Part shown: positions 33,657 through 41,970 of the stretch, in pieces
Numbering within the stretch: the first letter of the stretch is position 1
How the letters are laid out: every line of letters starts with the position of its first letter
Assembly: GCA_963703665.1 (NCBI GenBank)
Contig: CAVPFB010000003.1
Span: forward strand, 620,001-684,000
Direction: 5' to 3'
DNA: 64,000 nucleotides
From: AP-15 sp963703665
GTDB taxonomy: Bacteria; Pseudomonadota; Alphaproteobacteria; ATCC43930; CGMCC-115725
Translations under genes and position numbers: made by a program
The notes under the pieces: model-generated
The model's input: only the letters and a program-made list of their open reading frames with translations
The model's database searches: none
Told to the model about the DNA's origin: nothing

Positions 33657-34289
33657 ATGCGTGAAGATCCAAGCCCTGCCGAAACCGAGGAGGAGGTCAA
33701 CCGCCGCCACAACGAAAAGATGGCCCGGCGCAAGGCGGCGCGCGACCGCATGCTGGCGACCAAAACACAACAACACGGGCTGTTAATCGTCCACACCGGG
33801 ACCGGCAAGGGCAAGTCGACCGCGGCGTTCGGGCTGGTGCTGCGCTGTCTTGGCCACGGCATGCGGGTCGGCATCGTCCAGTTCGTCAAGGGCGTGTGGA
33901 GCACCGGCGAGCGGGTGGCGCTCGAACGCTTTGGCGACCTGGCGACGTGCCGGGCAATGGGCGAGGGCTTTACCTGGGACACCCAGGACCGCGCCCGCGA
34001 CATCGCCGCCGCGCGCGCCGCCTGGGAGGTGGCAAAGGCGATGATCGCCGACCCGTCCTATCGCCTCGTGCTGCTCGACGAGCTGAACATCGTGCTGCGC
34101 TACGACTACCTGCCGCTCGACGAGGTGGTGGCGGCGCTGACGGCGAAGCCTCGTGATCTGCACGTCGTCGTGACCGGCCGCAACGCCAAGCCGGAGCTGA
34201 TCGCCGCCGCTGATCTCGTGACCGAGATGACCCTCGTCAAGCACCCGTTCCGCGCCGGCGTCAAAGCCCAGCAGGGCATCGAGTTCTGA
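33657..34289 (+). CDS. cobO: Cob(I)yrinic acid a,c-diamide adenosyltransferase
   Basis: 210 residues with the CobO/BtuR P-loop HTGTGKGKSTAAFG (about 42-55), VGIVQFVKGVWSTGER, and YRLVLLDELNIVLRYDYLP. It transfers the adenosyl group from ATP to cobalt in late cobalamin synthesis. It is followed by cobQ after a palindromic repeat. A basic N-terminal extension (NRRHNEKMARRKAARDRM) is normal for the family. Confidence 0.95.
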   Translation: MREDPSPAETEEEVNRRHNEKMARRKAARDRMLATKTQQHGLLIVHTGTGKGKSTAAFGLVLRCLGHGMRVGIVQFVKGVWSTGERVALERFGDLATCRAMGEGFTWDTQDRARDIAAARAAWEVAKAMIADPSYRLVLLDELNIVLRYDYLPLDEVVAALTAKPRDLHVVVTGRNAKPELIAAADLVTEMTLVKHPFRAGVKAQQGIEF

Positions 34290-34295
34290 AGCCAA

Positions 34296-34382
34296 TGTCA
34301 TTGCGAGCAGAGCGAAGCAATCCCGTTGGGGAGGAGCCCGGTCGGTCGAGATTGCTTCGTCGCTCCGCTCCTCGCAATGACA
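34296..34382. repeat. Palindromic repeat (TGTCATTGCGAG...CTCGCAATGACA) between cobO and cobQ
   Basis: TGTCATTGCGAGCAGAGCGA... and its mirror ending CTCCTCGCAATGACA form long arms (27 and 33 nt, the left missing about 6 nt) around a 27-nt centre. This sequence type is a widespread dispersed intergenic repeat in many bacteria, recognised from memory. It occupies most of the cobO-cobQ spacer and would form a long hairpin in the shared mRNA. Confidence 0.85.
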
Positions 34383-34410
34383 CCGGCTGGCGCTGACTTC
34401 GGCGTCCGTG

Positions 34411-35934
34411 ATGGCGCTGGCTCTGATGCTGCAAGGCACCGGCTCCGATGTCGGCAAATCCGTGCTGCTGGCCGGGATGGCGCGCGCCTTTACCCGGCGC
34501 GGCATGAAGGTGCGGCCGTTCAAGCCCCAGAATATGTCGAACAACGCGGCGGTCACCGCCGACGGCGGCGAGATCGGCCGCGCGCAGGCATTGCAGGCGC
34601 GCGCCTGCGGCGTCGAGCCAGCAACCGACATGAACCCGGTGCTGCTGAAGCCGCAATCCGAGAGCGGTGCGCAAATCGTGCTCGGTGGCCGGGTGTGGGG
34701 CAGCGCCTCGGCGGCGCAGTATCGACGCATGGCGCCGAGCCTGCTGCCTTCGGTGCTCGCGGCGTTCGTGCGGCTCGCAGAGGCGGCCGACCTGGTCCTC
34801 GTCGAAGGTGCGGGCAGCCCGGCCGAAATCAATCTGCGCCAGGGCGACATTGCCAATATGGGCTTTGCCGAGATGGCGCGGGCGCCGGTGGTGCTGATCG
34901 GCGACATCGAGCGCGGCGGCGTCATCGCCCAGCTGGTCGGAACCTGCTCGCTCTTGTCCAACAGCGAGCGGGCGTTGCTCGCCGGATACATCGTCAACAA
35001 GTTCCGCGGCGACATTCAGCTGTTCGATGGTGGCATTTCCGCGATCGGCGCCCGCACCGGGCTGCATTCGTTCGGGGTGGTGCCGTTCTTCCCGGCCGCG
35101 GCGCTGTTGCCTGCGGAAGATTCGCTGGCGCTCGCCCCGGCCAGAAACCCTCTCCCCCTACCCTCTGCCCCAAGGGGACGAGGGAGCATGAAAGGAGCGG
35201 AGGCTCCCCTCAAAATCGCCGTGCCGGTGCTGCCGCGGATCGCCAATTTCGACGATCTCGACCCGCTGCGCGCCGAGCCGGGGATCGAGCTGGCCATCGT
35301 CCGGCCCGGCCGGCCATTGCCGCGCGATGCGGCGTTGGTGATCCTGCCGGGCTCGAAGGCGACGCTCGCCGATCTCGAATTCCTGCGTCGCGAGGGCTGG
35401 GACATCGACATCCTCGCCCATCGCCGGCAGGGCGGGCGAATCCTCGGCCTGTGCGGCGGTTATCAGATGCTCGGGGGCACGATCGCCGATCCGCAGGGCA
35501 TGGAGGGGAGCCGGGCGACCGTGCCGGGGCTCGGGCTGCTCGACATCGATACGGTGCTCGGCGCCGAGAAGCGGCTGCAATCGGTCGGCGGCGTCGAGCT
35601 CGCCACCGGAGCGCCGGTAACCGGCTATGAAATGCACCTTGGGAAAACGACCGGGCCGGGGCTGGCGCGGCCGATGCTGAGATTGGCGGGCCGCGGCGAC
35701 GGCGCCGTCAGCGCCGATGGCCTCGTCGCCGGCTGTTATCTGCACGGACTCTTCGCCAGCGACCCGTTCCGCCGCAGCTTGTTGGCGCGGCTGGGTGCCG
35801 CATCCGGCGATGTCGTCTATGAAGCCCAGGTCGAGGCCACCCTCGACGCCCTCGCCGACCATCTCGAACGTCATCTCGAGTTGTCCGCGCTGCTCGCCGC
35901 GGCGCGACCGCCCGAGCTTAGATCAGCAGGCTGA
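34411..35934 (+). CDS. cobQ: Cobyric acid synthase, with an in-frame palindromic insertion
   Basis: About 507 residues. The N-terminal BioD-like ATPase domain starts MALALMLQGTGSDVGKSVLL (P-loop) and contains RPFKPQNMSNNA and VEGAGSPAEINLR. The C-terminal glutamine-amidotransferase-like domain has the Cys in RILGLCGGYQMLGG and His in VAGCYLHGLFA. It amidates adenosylcobyrinic acid diamide four times. Between the domains, about residues 246-267 (NPLPLPSAPRGRGS...) are not CobQ sequence but the translation of a repeat-like insert; family similarity resumes at KIAVPVLPRIANFDD. ATG at 34411; a GTG one codon earlier is possible. The 3' end overlaps cobD by 17 bp, convergent. Confidence 0.93.
   Translation: MALALMLQGTGSDVGKSVLLAGMARAFTRRGMKVRPFKPQNMSNNAAVTADGGEIGRAQALQARACGVEPATDMNPVLLKPQSESGAQIVLGGRVWGSASAAQYRRMAPSLLPSVLAAFVRLAEAADLVLVEGAGSPAEINLRQGDIANMGFAEMARAPVVLIGDIERGGVIAQLVGTCSLLSNSERALLAGYIVNKFRGDIQLFDGGISAIGARTGLHSFGVVPFFPAAALLPAEDSLALAPARNPLPLPSAPRGRGSMKGAEAPLKIAVPVLPRIANFDDLDPLRAEPGIELAIVRPGRPLPRDAALVILPGSKATLADLEFLRREGWDIDILAHRRQGGRILGLCGGYQMLGGTIADPQGMEGSRATVPGLGLLDIDTVLGAEKRLQSVGGVELATGAPVTGYEMHLGKTTGPGLARPMLRLAGRGDGAVSADGLVAGCYLHGLFASDPFRRSLLARLGAASGDVVYEAQVEATLDALADHLERHLELSALLAAARPPELRSAG
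35147..35212. repeat. Repeat-like insertion within cobQ
   Basis: A CT-rich/GA-rich palindromic stretch: CCCTCTGCCCC-AA-GGGGACGAGGG (35161-35184, two mismatches) followed by a second small hairpin with GGAGC/GCTCC arms. It codes in frame for a low-complexity linker that CobQ proteins normally lack, just before KIAVPVLPRI. Element edges are approximate. Confidence 0.65.
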
Positions 35935-36913
35935 AATGGGCGGCGAGCCAGATGCCCAGCACCACGCCGCCCTCGATCAGGCAGGCGAGCCTATAGAGCC
36001 CGAGCGCGCGGGCGATGTCCGAGGTCGCCGCCCGCGCCGTGCCCTCGCCGACCCACGGATCGACGACCATGCCCTCCGGGTAGCGCCGCGGCCCGGCCAG
36101 TGCAAGACCGAGCGCTCCGGCCATCGCCCCTTCGGGCCAGCCGGCGTTCGGCGAGCGGTGCTTGCGGGCGTCGCGCAGCATGATCGCCAGCGCGCGACCG
36201 GGGCGGCCTTTTTCGGCGAATACCGCCGCGGCGGTGATCAGCAGCCCGCTGATCCGCGCCGGCGCCAGGTTGACGAGGTCGTCAAAGCGGGCCGCGGCCC
36301 AGCCAAAGGCGCGATAATGCGGCGTTCGGTGCCCGATCATGCTGTCGAGCGTGTTCGCCATCTTGTAGGCGAAGAGGCCCGGCAGGCCGAGCAGCAGGTA
36401 CCAGAACACCGGGGCGACGACCCCGTCGCTGAAATTCTCGGCCAGGCTCTCGATCGCGGCGCGGGCGACGCCGTGAGCGTCGAGGCTCCTCGGATCGCGG
36501 CCGACGACGTGCCGCACCGCCTCGCGCCCGGCCGCGAGCCCGCCCCGATCGAGCGCCCGGGCGACCTCGGCGACATGCTCGAACAGGCTGCGCTGGGCGA
36601 CCAGCACCGCGATCAGCAGGATTTCGACCGCTGCTCCCACGAGGCTGCCGCGGCACAGAAGCTCGATCGCCAGCCCGAGGGCGGCGGCGAGGCCGACCAG
36701 CGCCAGCACGGTAAGGACGCCGCGAACCCGGCGCGCGGCTTCGCTGCGGATCTCGCGGTTGAGCTTGCGGTCGAAAAACGCGACGGCTCGGCCGGCGAGG
36801 ACGACCGGGTGGGGGACGCGGCTGAAGATCGCCGGCATGTCGCCGAGCCACGCATCGAGGGCGAGGCCGGCCACGAGCAGCAGCAGCGGATTGGCGTCGA
36901 CGGCCGGCATCAT
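35918..36913 (-). CDS. cobD: Adenosylcobinamide-phosphate synthase
   Basis: 331 residues from the ATG at 36911-36913. CbiB/CobD membrane protein: LALDAWLGDMPAIFSRVPHP near the start, AARFDDLVNLAPARIS, the conserved ESLAENFSDGVVAPVFWYLL and YKMANTLDSMIGHR, and HRSPNAGWPEGAMAGALG, with several membrane helices. It joins aminopropanol phosphate to adenosylcobyric acid. It is convergent with cobQ. Open frame upstream of the ATG overlaps the next gene and lacks coding character. Confidence 0.93.
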   Translation of the reverse strand: MMPAVDANPLLLLVAGLALDAWLGDMPAIFSRVPHPVVLAGRAVAFFDRKLNREIRSEAARRVRGVLTVLALVGLAAALGLAIELLCRGSLVGAAVEILLIAVLVAQRSLFEHVAEVARALDRGGLAAGREAVRHVVGRDPRSLDAHGVARAAIESLAENFSDGVVAPVFWYLLLGLPGLFAYKMANTLDSMIGHRTPHYRAFGWAAARFDDLVNLAPARISGLLITAAAVFAEKGRPGRALAIMLRDARKHRSPNAGWPEGAMAGALGLALAGPRRYPEGMVVDPWVGEGTARAATSDIARALGLYRLACLIEGGVVLGIWLAAHFSLLI

Positions 36914-37058
36914 CGCGGCGCCAGTCTCGGCCGTGGCCGGCGAAGGGTCAACTGGTGACCGCGAGGGTGCGGACAACCAACGCGGCCGCCGCCGCGCCCG
37001 TCGCGCGATTGACCAGGGCGAGGCGCGCAGGTGGCTGGAAGGCGCCGGGAGACTGAAC

Positions 37059-38012
37059 ATGTTCGACACCTTCGCGATGGTCGATTGGAGCGCGGCGAAC
37101 CAGCCAAAACAAGGGCGCGACAGCATCTGGATCTGCTGGCACGCGCCCGACGGCGAGCGGCTAGCGAATCCGGAGACCAGGCATAAAGCGAAGGCGCTGC
37201 TCGCCGATTGGCTCGCGGCGGCGCGGGCGAACGACGAGAGGGTGCTCGTCGGTTTCGACTTTCCGTTCGGCTATCCCGCCGGCTTTGCCGCCCGGCTCGG
37301 TCTTACCGGCCCGCCCTGGCGCGCCATCTGGGACGAAATCGCCCGGCTGATCGAGGATCGCGAAGACAACCGAAATAACCGCTTCGAGGTCGGCGCCGCA
37401 CTGAACCGCCGCGTCTCCGGGGAGCAATTTCCGTTCTGGGGGTGCCCCGCCGGCGCGGCCGGACGGTATCTCGCTCCGACGCGTCCCGCTTACGAGAAGG
37501 GACTTGCCGAGAACCGGCTGATCGACACGTGGATGGTCGGGGCGCAACCGTGCTGGAAGCTCTTCTACACCGGCTCGGTTGGCGGCCAGGTGCTGACCGG
37601 AATCCCGGTGGTGCGGGCGCTGCGCGATGATCTGCGCTGGGCCGACCGCGCCCGGGTCTGGCCGTTCGAGACCGGACTCGGCATCGGTGACGACGCCCGT
37701 GTCGTCTTCGCCGAGATTTGGCCGTCTTGGTGGCAGGCCCGACGCGAGCTCGGTCCGCCAAACGACAAGGCGCAGGTTCGCACCGTCGCCCGCTTTCTCG
37801 CCGAGCGCGATGGTGCCGGGGAACTTGCCGCGCTGTTCGCCGGCGACCCCGGCCTGTCGCCTTCGGACCGCCGGCGGATCGAGACCGAAGAGGCATGGAC
37901 TTTGGGCGTAACCGCGGCGCGACAGCGACGGATCGGCGCGCCTCACCCGACACCCGAGCAGCCATTGACGATGACGGAGCTGTTGCCGGCCGTCCCCAAA
38001 GAACGGCAATAA
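37059..38012 (+). CDS. Uncharacterised protein in the cobalamin locus (VDWSAAN family)
   Basis: 317 residues from the ATG at 37059 (MFDTFAMVDWSAANQPKQGR). Striking elements: the N-terminal VDWSAAN with an acidic residue, VLVGFDFPFGYPAGFAARLG, the RRVSGEQFPFWGCPAG loop, SVGGQVLTGIPVV, VWPFETGLG and VFAEIWPSWW. A strand ending in D-W-S followed by a D-F-P-F-G strand recalls RNase H-like DUF429 proteins, but I cannot assign an activity. It lies head-to-head with cobD (145 nt between starts) and just before a histidine phosphatase. From memory, this protein is seen beside cobalamin genes in other alphaproteobacteria, so it may be functionally linked. Confidence 0.75.
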   Translation: MFDTFAMVDWSAANQPKQGRDSIWICWHAPDGERLANPETRHKAKALLADWLAAARANDERVLVGFDFPFGYPAGFAARLGLTGPPWRAIWDEIARLIEDREDNRNNRFEVGAALNRRVSGEQFPFWGCPAGAAGRYLAPTRPAYEKGLAENRLIDTWMVGAQPCWKLFYTGSVGGQVLTGIPVVRALRDDLRWADRARVWPFETGLGIGDDARVVFAEIWPSWWQARRELGPPNDKAQVRTVARFLAERDGAGELAALFAGDPGLSPSDRRRIETEEAWTLGVTAARQRRIGAPHPTPEQPLTMTELLPAVPKERQ

Positions 38013-38041
38013 TCATCCGGGGATCATCGGGGAGGAGCGTC

Positions 38042-38668
38042 GTGGAGCCAGGCCAAGACCGGCGCATATTGTTCCTGTTCCGCCACGGCGAAACCGATTG
38101 GAACCGCGAGGGGCGGCTGCAAGGACACACGGACACCCTGCTCAACTCGACCGGGCGCGCCCAGGCCGAGGCGTTGGCCCGACGGCTGCGCCCGCACCGG
38201 CTCGACGCGGTGCTGTCGAGCGACCTGTCGCGGGCGCTGACCACCGGTCGGATCATCGCCGGGGCTCTGGGCGTGCCGCTGGCCAGCGATCCGGGCCTGC
38301 GCGAGACCAATGTCGGTGAGGCGGAGGGACTGATCTGGGCGGACGCCAAGGCCCGCTTCGGCGAGGAGTTGACCGAGCGCTGGTATGAGGGCGACACCGC
38401 GTTTCCCGGCGGCGAAACCGGCCTCGCCACCCTGACACGCGGGCTGGCGGCGCTGCGCCGGTTTGCCGCCGCCAACCCATACCCGCGAATCGGGGTGTCG
38501 AGCCATGGTGCTATGCTGCGCCAGCTGGTCAGGCACGCTCTGCCGCCCGGCAGCCCGCCGGTCAGGGCGGCCAACACGGCTCTCTTCATCCTCGGCTACG
38601 AGCCGGCGATCGACCGCCTTGCGATGATCGATGATTCTGAGCTGCCGGAACCGTTCGAGGAACTTTGA
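38042..38668 (+). CDS. Histidine phosphatase family protein (possible alpha-ribazole phosphatase)
   Basis: 208 residues starting with GTG at 38042, 6 nt after GGAGGAG. The phosphatase signature LFRHGETDWNREGRLQG gives the catalytic His, Arg in SSDLSRALTT, Glu in LRETNVGEAEG and the second His in GVSSHGAMLRQLV. The family includes CobC (alpha-ribazole-5-phosphate phosphatase) and phosphoglycerate mutase-like enzymes. Position behind cobO-cobQ-cobD and the VDWSAAN gene favours a cobalamin role, but sequence alone cannot separate the alternatives. Confidence 0.88.
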   Translation: MEPGQDRRILFLFRHGETDWNREGRLQGHTDTLLNSTGRAQAEALARRLRPHRLDAVLSSDLSRALTTGRIIAGALGVPLASDPGLRETNVGEAEGLIWADAKARFGEELTERWYEGDTAFPGGETGLATLTRGLAALRRFAAANPYPRIGVSSHGAMLRQLVRHALPPGSPPVRAANTALFILGYEPAIDRLAMIDDSELPEPFEEL

Positions 38669-38691
38669 GCCGGAAGCAGAGGCGGGAGCCG

Positions 38692-39594
38692 TTAGAACGG
38701 CCGGTCGCCCCTGATCTGCGACCGGTGCATCAACCGGCGGCTCGCCGGGTCGAACTCGTCGCGGCGGTGCATGACGCAGCGATTGTCCCACAACACCAGG
38801 TCGCCGACCCGCCATTGCTGGTACCAGGTCAGCTCGGGCCGGGTCGCATGCGCCCACAGCGCATCGAGCAGCCGCTCGCTGTCGTCGAGATCGAGCCCTT
38901 GGACATAGGCGTTGCGGCGCCGGCCGAGAAACAGCGCCTTGCGCCCGGTCGCCGGATGGGTGCGGATGATCGGATGGTCGGCGCCGGGTGCGGCGCGCGG
39001 ATCGGTCACCTCGCTCATCCCGCGGCGCAATTCGCCGGCGCTGTTGCGGCTCGAATCGTGGCGGCACAGGCGGCCCTCGATCCGCCGCCGCAGATCCCCC
39101 GGAAGAGTGTCGTACGCCAGGTACATATTGGCAAAGCCGGTGTCGCCGCCGGCCGGCGGCACTTCGAGCGCATAGAGCGCGCTGCCGATCGGCGGCTCCG
39201 GGTTGTACGACATGTCGGTGTGCCAGATAGCCTCGTAGGCGCCGAGCGCGCCGAGCGCCACCCCGTTCTCGACGATGTTGGAGATGACCGAGATGTAGCG
39301 GTGCCCTTCCCCGGCCGAGTCGACGTAGCGGTCCTCGCCGTGGACCTTGACGCGCGCGGCGGCGATGACCGGCGCGAAGTCGAGCTCGCCGAACAGCGCG
39401 CTGAAGCGCATCAGCCGGTCGTCGTCGAGGTGCTGGCCGCGAAAGCGCAGCACCAGATGGTCCGACCATGCCGCCTTGATCGCGTCGACCATTGCGGGCG
39501 ACAGCGGCCGCGCCAGATCGAGGCCCTCGATGTCGGCGCCGAGCGCCGCACCCGTCGGATACACCGACATCTGCCGATCCAAAATTTCTGACAT
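38692..39594 (-). CDS. TauD/TfdA family Fe(II)/2-oxoglutarate dioxygenase
   Basis: 300 residues. The facial triad is visible: IWHTDMSY (His and Asp) and NRCVMHRRDEFDP (second His), with the 2-oxoglutarate-binding Arg downstream (RRLMHRSQIRGD). It starts MSEILDRQMSVYPTGAALGA, with GADIEGLDLARPL as in TfdA-type enzymes. The family releases sulfite from sulfonates or cleaves aryloxyacetates; the substrate here is open. Single gene. Confidence 0.9.
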   Translation of the reverse strand: MSEILDRQMSVYPTGAALGADIEGLDLARPLSPAMVDAIKAAWSDHLVLRFRGQHLDDDRLMRFSALFGELDFAPVIAAARVKVHGEDRYVDSAGEGHRYISVISNIVENGVALGALGAYEAIWHTDMSYNPEPPIGSALYALEVPPAGGDTGFANMYLAYDTLPGDLRRRIEGRLCRHDSSRNSAGELRRGMSEVTDPRAAPGADHPIIRTHPATGRKALFLGRRRNAYVQGLDLDDSERLLDALWAHATRPELTWYQQWRVGDLVLWDNRCVMHRRDEFDPASRRLMHRSQIRGDRPF

Positions 39595-39899
39595 CTACCT
39601 TCCTTCATTTACATTCAATTCGGGAGGGTCGTCTCCGATCGCGCCGATGTCTCACCTCGGCATCTCTGCGTCGTCGCGCCCGGCCTTGCGCCGCGCATCC
39701 ACGCCTTTGCCGCATCAGAAGACGTGGGTGGCCGGGACAAGCCCACGGCCAAGACGAAACCGTGGGCCTTTGCCTCCGCGTGTACGCTGCCCACTTCAGT
39801 CGGCCCCAGCTGTTGGATTCGACCATGGCCGGGCTGAGCAGATAGAAGCACGCGGCAGGGACCGCAATTCCCCGCCGGGCGAGGGCTCCAATGGCCGCG
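39595..39899. other. 305-bp gap without a convincing gene
   Basis: Short minus-strand open frames exist but have no recognisable motif, good RBS or codon bias. The stretch next to 39600 is AT-rich and probably holds the TauD gene's promoter. Confidence 0.55.
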
Positions 39900-40949
39900 T
39901 CAGCCGCGTGCGAGGGCGTAGACCTGCTTGCCTGATGGCGGCGGCTTGAGGGCGGTCCAGGTTTCGCCGCCGTCGAGGCTCGAATAGACTTCGCCGCCAT
40001 TGGTGGCGCACGACATGCGCGCCGGCCGGTGCTCGTCGAAAGCCAGCGCGAACGCGGTGTGCGGCAGCGGCACGCCGATATCGATCCGGGCCCAGGTCTC
40101 GCCGCCGTCGGGGCTGCGCAGCAGGACGCCGACCTCGCTCTGAAAGCCGCCGCCCGCCGCCACCCACAGTTTGCGCGGGTTGCCCGGCACCTCGCGGATG
40201 TCGCGGCAATAGATCTGCCCCTTGGCGTTGAGCGGGTCCAGCGGCACATGCCGCCAGTGATCGCCGGCATCGGCGCTGGCGAACATGCCGGCGCGGCCGA
40301 TGCCAAAGACCGTGCCCGGCCGCCAGCGGCTCGCCAGGACGCCGTGCATGTCGACCGCGTCGTCGTTCAGATACTGGCCGTGGCTCAGATTCTCCCAGTG
40401 CTCGCCGCCGTCGGTCGAGCGCAGGGTGCCGCCGACTTCGATCGCGGCGTAGATCAGGTCGGGCTCGCCGGCGCTGGCGTCCATCTTGAGCACGCGCTTG
40501 GCCGGGTTGGCGCCCGGTGCGGTGGTGATCTCCGGAAAGCGCACGCTGACCGGCAATCGCGTCCAGCGCTCGCCGGCATCGTCGCTGCGGTAGATCTCGC
40601 AGTTCTCGTAGCCGATGAGGATCACGTCGGGATCGTGGGGGTGGAACAGCACCGACCAGACCGGCAGGCCGTGGGCGGGCACGGGGACCTTGTCCCAATG
40701 GTCGCCGCGATCGGCGCTGCGGTAGGGTCCGGATTGGGTCCCGGCATAGACGATCTCGGGGTTCTGCGGATGCACCGCGAGCGCGCGCACCGCCGGCATT
40801 TCGGGCAGGCCTTGGTGCAGCGCCTCCCATTCGTCATTGCCGTCGGCCATGCGGAAGAGGCCGGAATCGACGACGCGGCCGGCCCCGGTCTCGCCGGCCA
40901 ATCCCAGATAAATGTATGACGCCTGATCGTTCGCCCGATTGCTGGTCAT
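39900..40949 (-). CDS. BNR/sialidase-type beta-propeller repeat protein
   Basis: 349 residues built of repeats with Asp-box-like motifs: YRSADRGDHWDKV, YRSDDAGERWTRL, RSTDGGEHWENL, FASADAGDHWRHV, RSPDGGETWARI and YSSLDGGETWTAL, about six blades spaced roughly 50 residues. This matches WD40/YVTN/BNR proteins such as photosystem-stability-factor-like or exo-alpha-sialidase-like folds. No catalytic Arg triad is obvious and no signal peptide is present, so a cytoplasmic binding role is as likely as enzymatic activity. Confidence 0.88.
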   Translation of the reverse strand: MTSNRANDQASYIYLGLAGETGAGRVVDSGLFRMADGNDEWEALHQGLPEMPAVRALAVHPQNPEIVYAGTQSGPYRSADRGDHWDKVPVPAHGLPVWSVLFHPHDPDVILIGYENCEIYRSDDAGERWTRLPVSVRFPEITTAPGANPAKRVLKMDASAGEPDLIYAAIEVGGTLRSTDGGEHWENLSHGQYLNDDAVDMHGVLASRWRPGTVFGIGRAGMFASADAGDHWRHVPLDPLNAKGQIYCRDIREVPGNPRKLWVAAGGGFQSEVGVLLRSPDGGETWARIDIGVPLPHTAFALAFDEHRPARMSCATNGGEVYSSLDGGETWTALKPPPSGKQVYALARG

Positions 40950-40985
40950 CGGATGTTCCTCCTCGCCTGCTGTTGAATTATAGCG

Positions 40986-41444
40986 TCACTCGAACTGCAT
41001 GCTGATGGTTTCGGCGACGAGGGCCGGTCGCGCCGCACCCTCGACCTCGACCGTGCTTTCCGAGGTGATGCGCACGCCGCCGCCTTCGACCGGCTCGACC
41101 GACTTGATCTTCTGGCGCAGGCGGATGCGCGAGCCGGCCGGCACCTGCCCGGTGAAGCGCACCCGGTTCGACCCATAGTTCAGCCCGCGCGACCGCTGCT
41201 TGACACGGTAGAGCGTCGCCGCCAGCCGCGGCACCAGAGACAGGGTCAGATAGCCGTGGGCGATCGTCTTGCCGCCCGGCATCTCGCGCTGGGCGCGCTC
41301 GACATCGACGTGAATCCATTGATGATCGCCGGTCGCCTCGGCGAATTTGTCGATGATCGCCTGATCGACGGTAAACCAGTCGCTGACCCCGACCTCCTTG
41401 CCGATATACTGGGCGAGATCGGCGGGCCGCTCGACCTCGATCAT
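40986..41444 (-). CDS. MaoC family (R)-specific enoyl-CoA hydratase-like protein
   Basis: 152 residues of hot-dog fold. The hydratase motif is present: FAEATGDHQWIHVDVERAQ (catalytic Asp/His) then KTIAHGYLTLSLVPRL. MaoC-like hydratases act on trans-2-enoyl-CoA esters, often as homodimers. It starts MIEVERPADLAQYIGKEVG. No CoA-ligase or dehydrogenase lies beside it, so the pathway is unknown. Confidence 0.9.
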   Translation of the reverse strand: MIEVERPADLAQYIGKEVGVSDWFTVDQAIIDKFAEATGDHQWIHVDVERAQREMPGGKTIAHGYLTLSLVPRLAATLYRVKQRSRGLNYGSNRVRFTGQVPAGSRIRLRQKIKSVEPVEGGGVRITSESTVEVEGAARPALVAETISMQFE

Positions 41445-41538
41445 CCTCGCTCCCTTTCCGGCATGTGCGCTGCATCCTGCGTGGCGATGTTCCCATCTCG
41501 CGAGCCAGATTAGGAGCCCGGCCCGGCGGCCGCAACCG

Positions 41539-41820
41539 ATGCGCTACACCAAGCTCGCCCTCCTGACCTTTGGCGCCGGCCTGCTGCTGGGGCTGGTCGT
41601 TGTCGTGATCGAGATCGATTGGCTCGGCCGCGTCGCCAGCGGCTTGATGGCGCTTGGCCTGGCGACGATTCCCTTCGGCATGATCGTCGACTGGCGGCTG
41701 GCGACCAAGGCGGCACAGAGGCCCGCTAAGAAGCGCGCGAAAACCCCGGTCCGGCGCAGCACGGCGGGCCAACCCCGGCGTACGCCGCGGCCGCGTAAAC
41801 CCGCCCCGCCAAAGCGATAG
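41539..41820 (+). CDS. Small membrane protein with basic tail
   Basis: 93 residues from the ATG at 41539. Two hydrophobic helices (ALLTFGAGLLLGLVVVVIEI and ASGLMALGLATIPFGMIV) are followed by a very basic, Pro/Arg/Lys-rich tail (RRTPRPRKPAPPKR). No family is recognised. It is divergent from the MaoC gene and 150 nt upstream of the nitric oxide reductase gene. Confidence 0.6.
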   Translation: MRYTKLALLTFGAGLLLGLVVVVIEIDWLGRVASGLMALGLATIPFGMIVDWRLATKAAQRPAKKRAKTPVRRSTAGQPRRTPRPRKPAPPKR

Positions 41821-41970
41821 ATGACACGGGCGCGCGTCGCCCGATCGGGGATAGCCCACAGACCCGGCGGCTGAGGCGACGAGGCGACAGACAGCACATC
41901 GCGCGTTAAACTAATTCGGCTCGATTCTACCTGCGCCTCGATCATCGAACGCGCGAGGAGGAACCCGACG

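Noticed and set aside
36948..37040. Minus-strand LVNRATGAAAAALVVRTLAV resembling the end of a LysE-type exporter
   Set aside because: Too short and partly within the start region of the VDWSAAN gene; no upstream LysE sequence. Could be chance.
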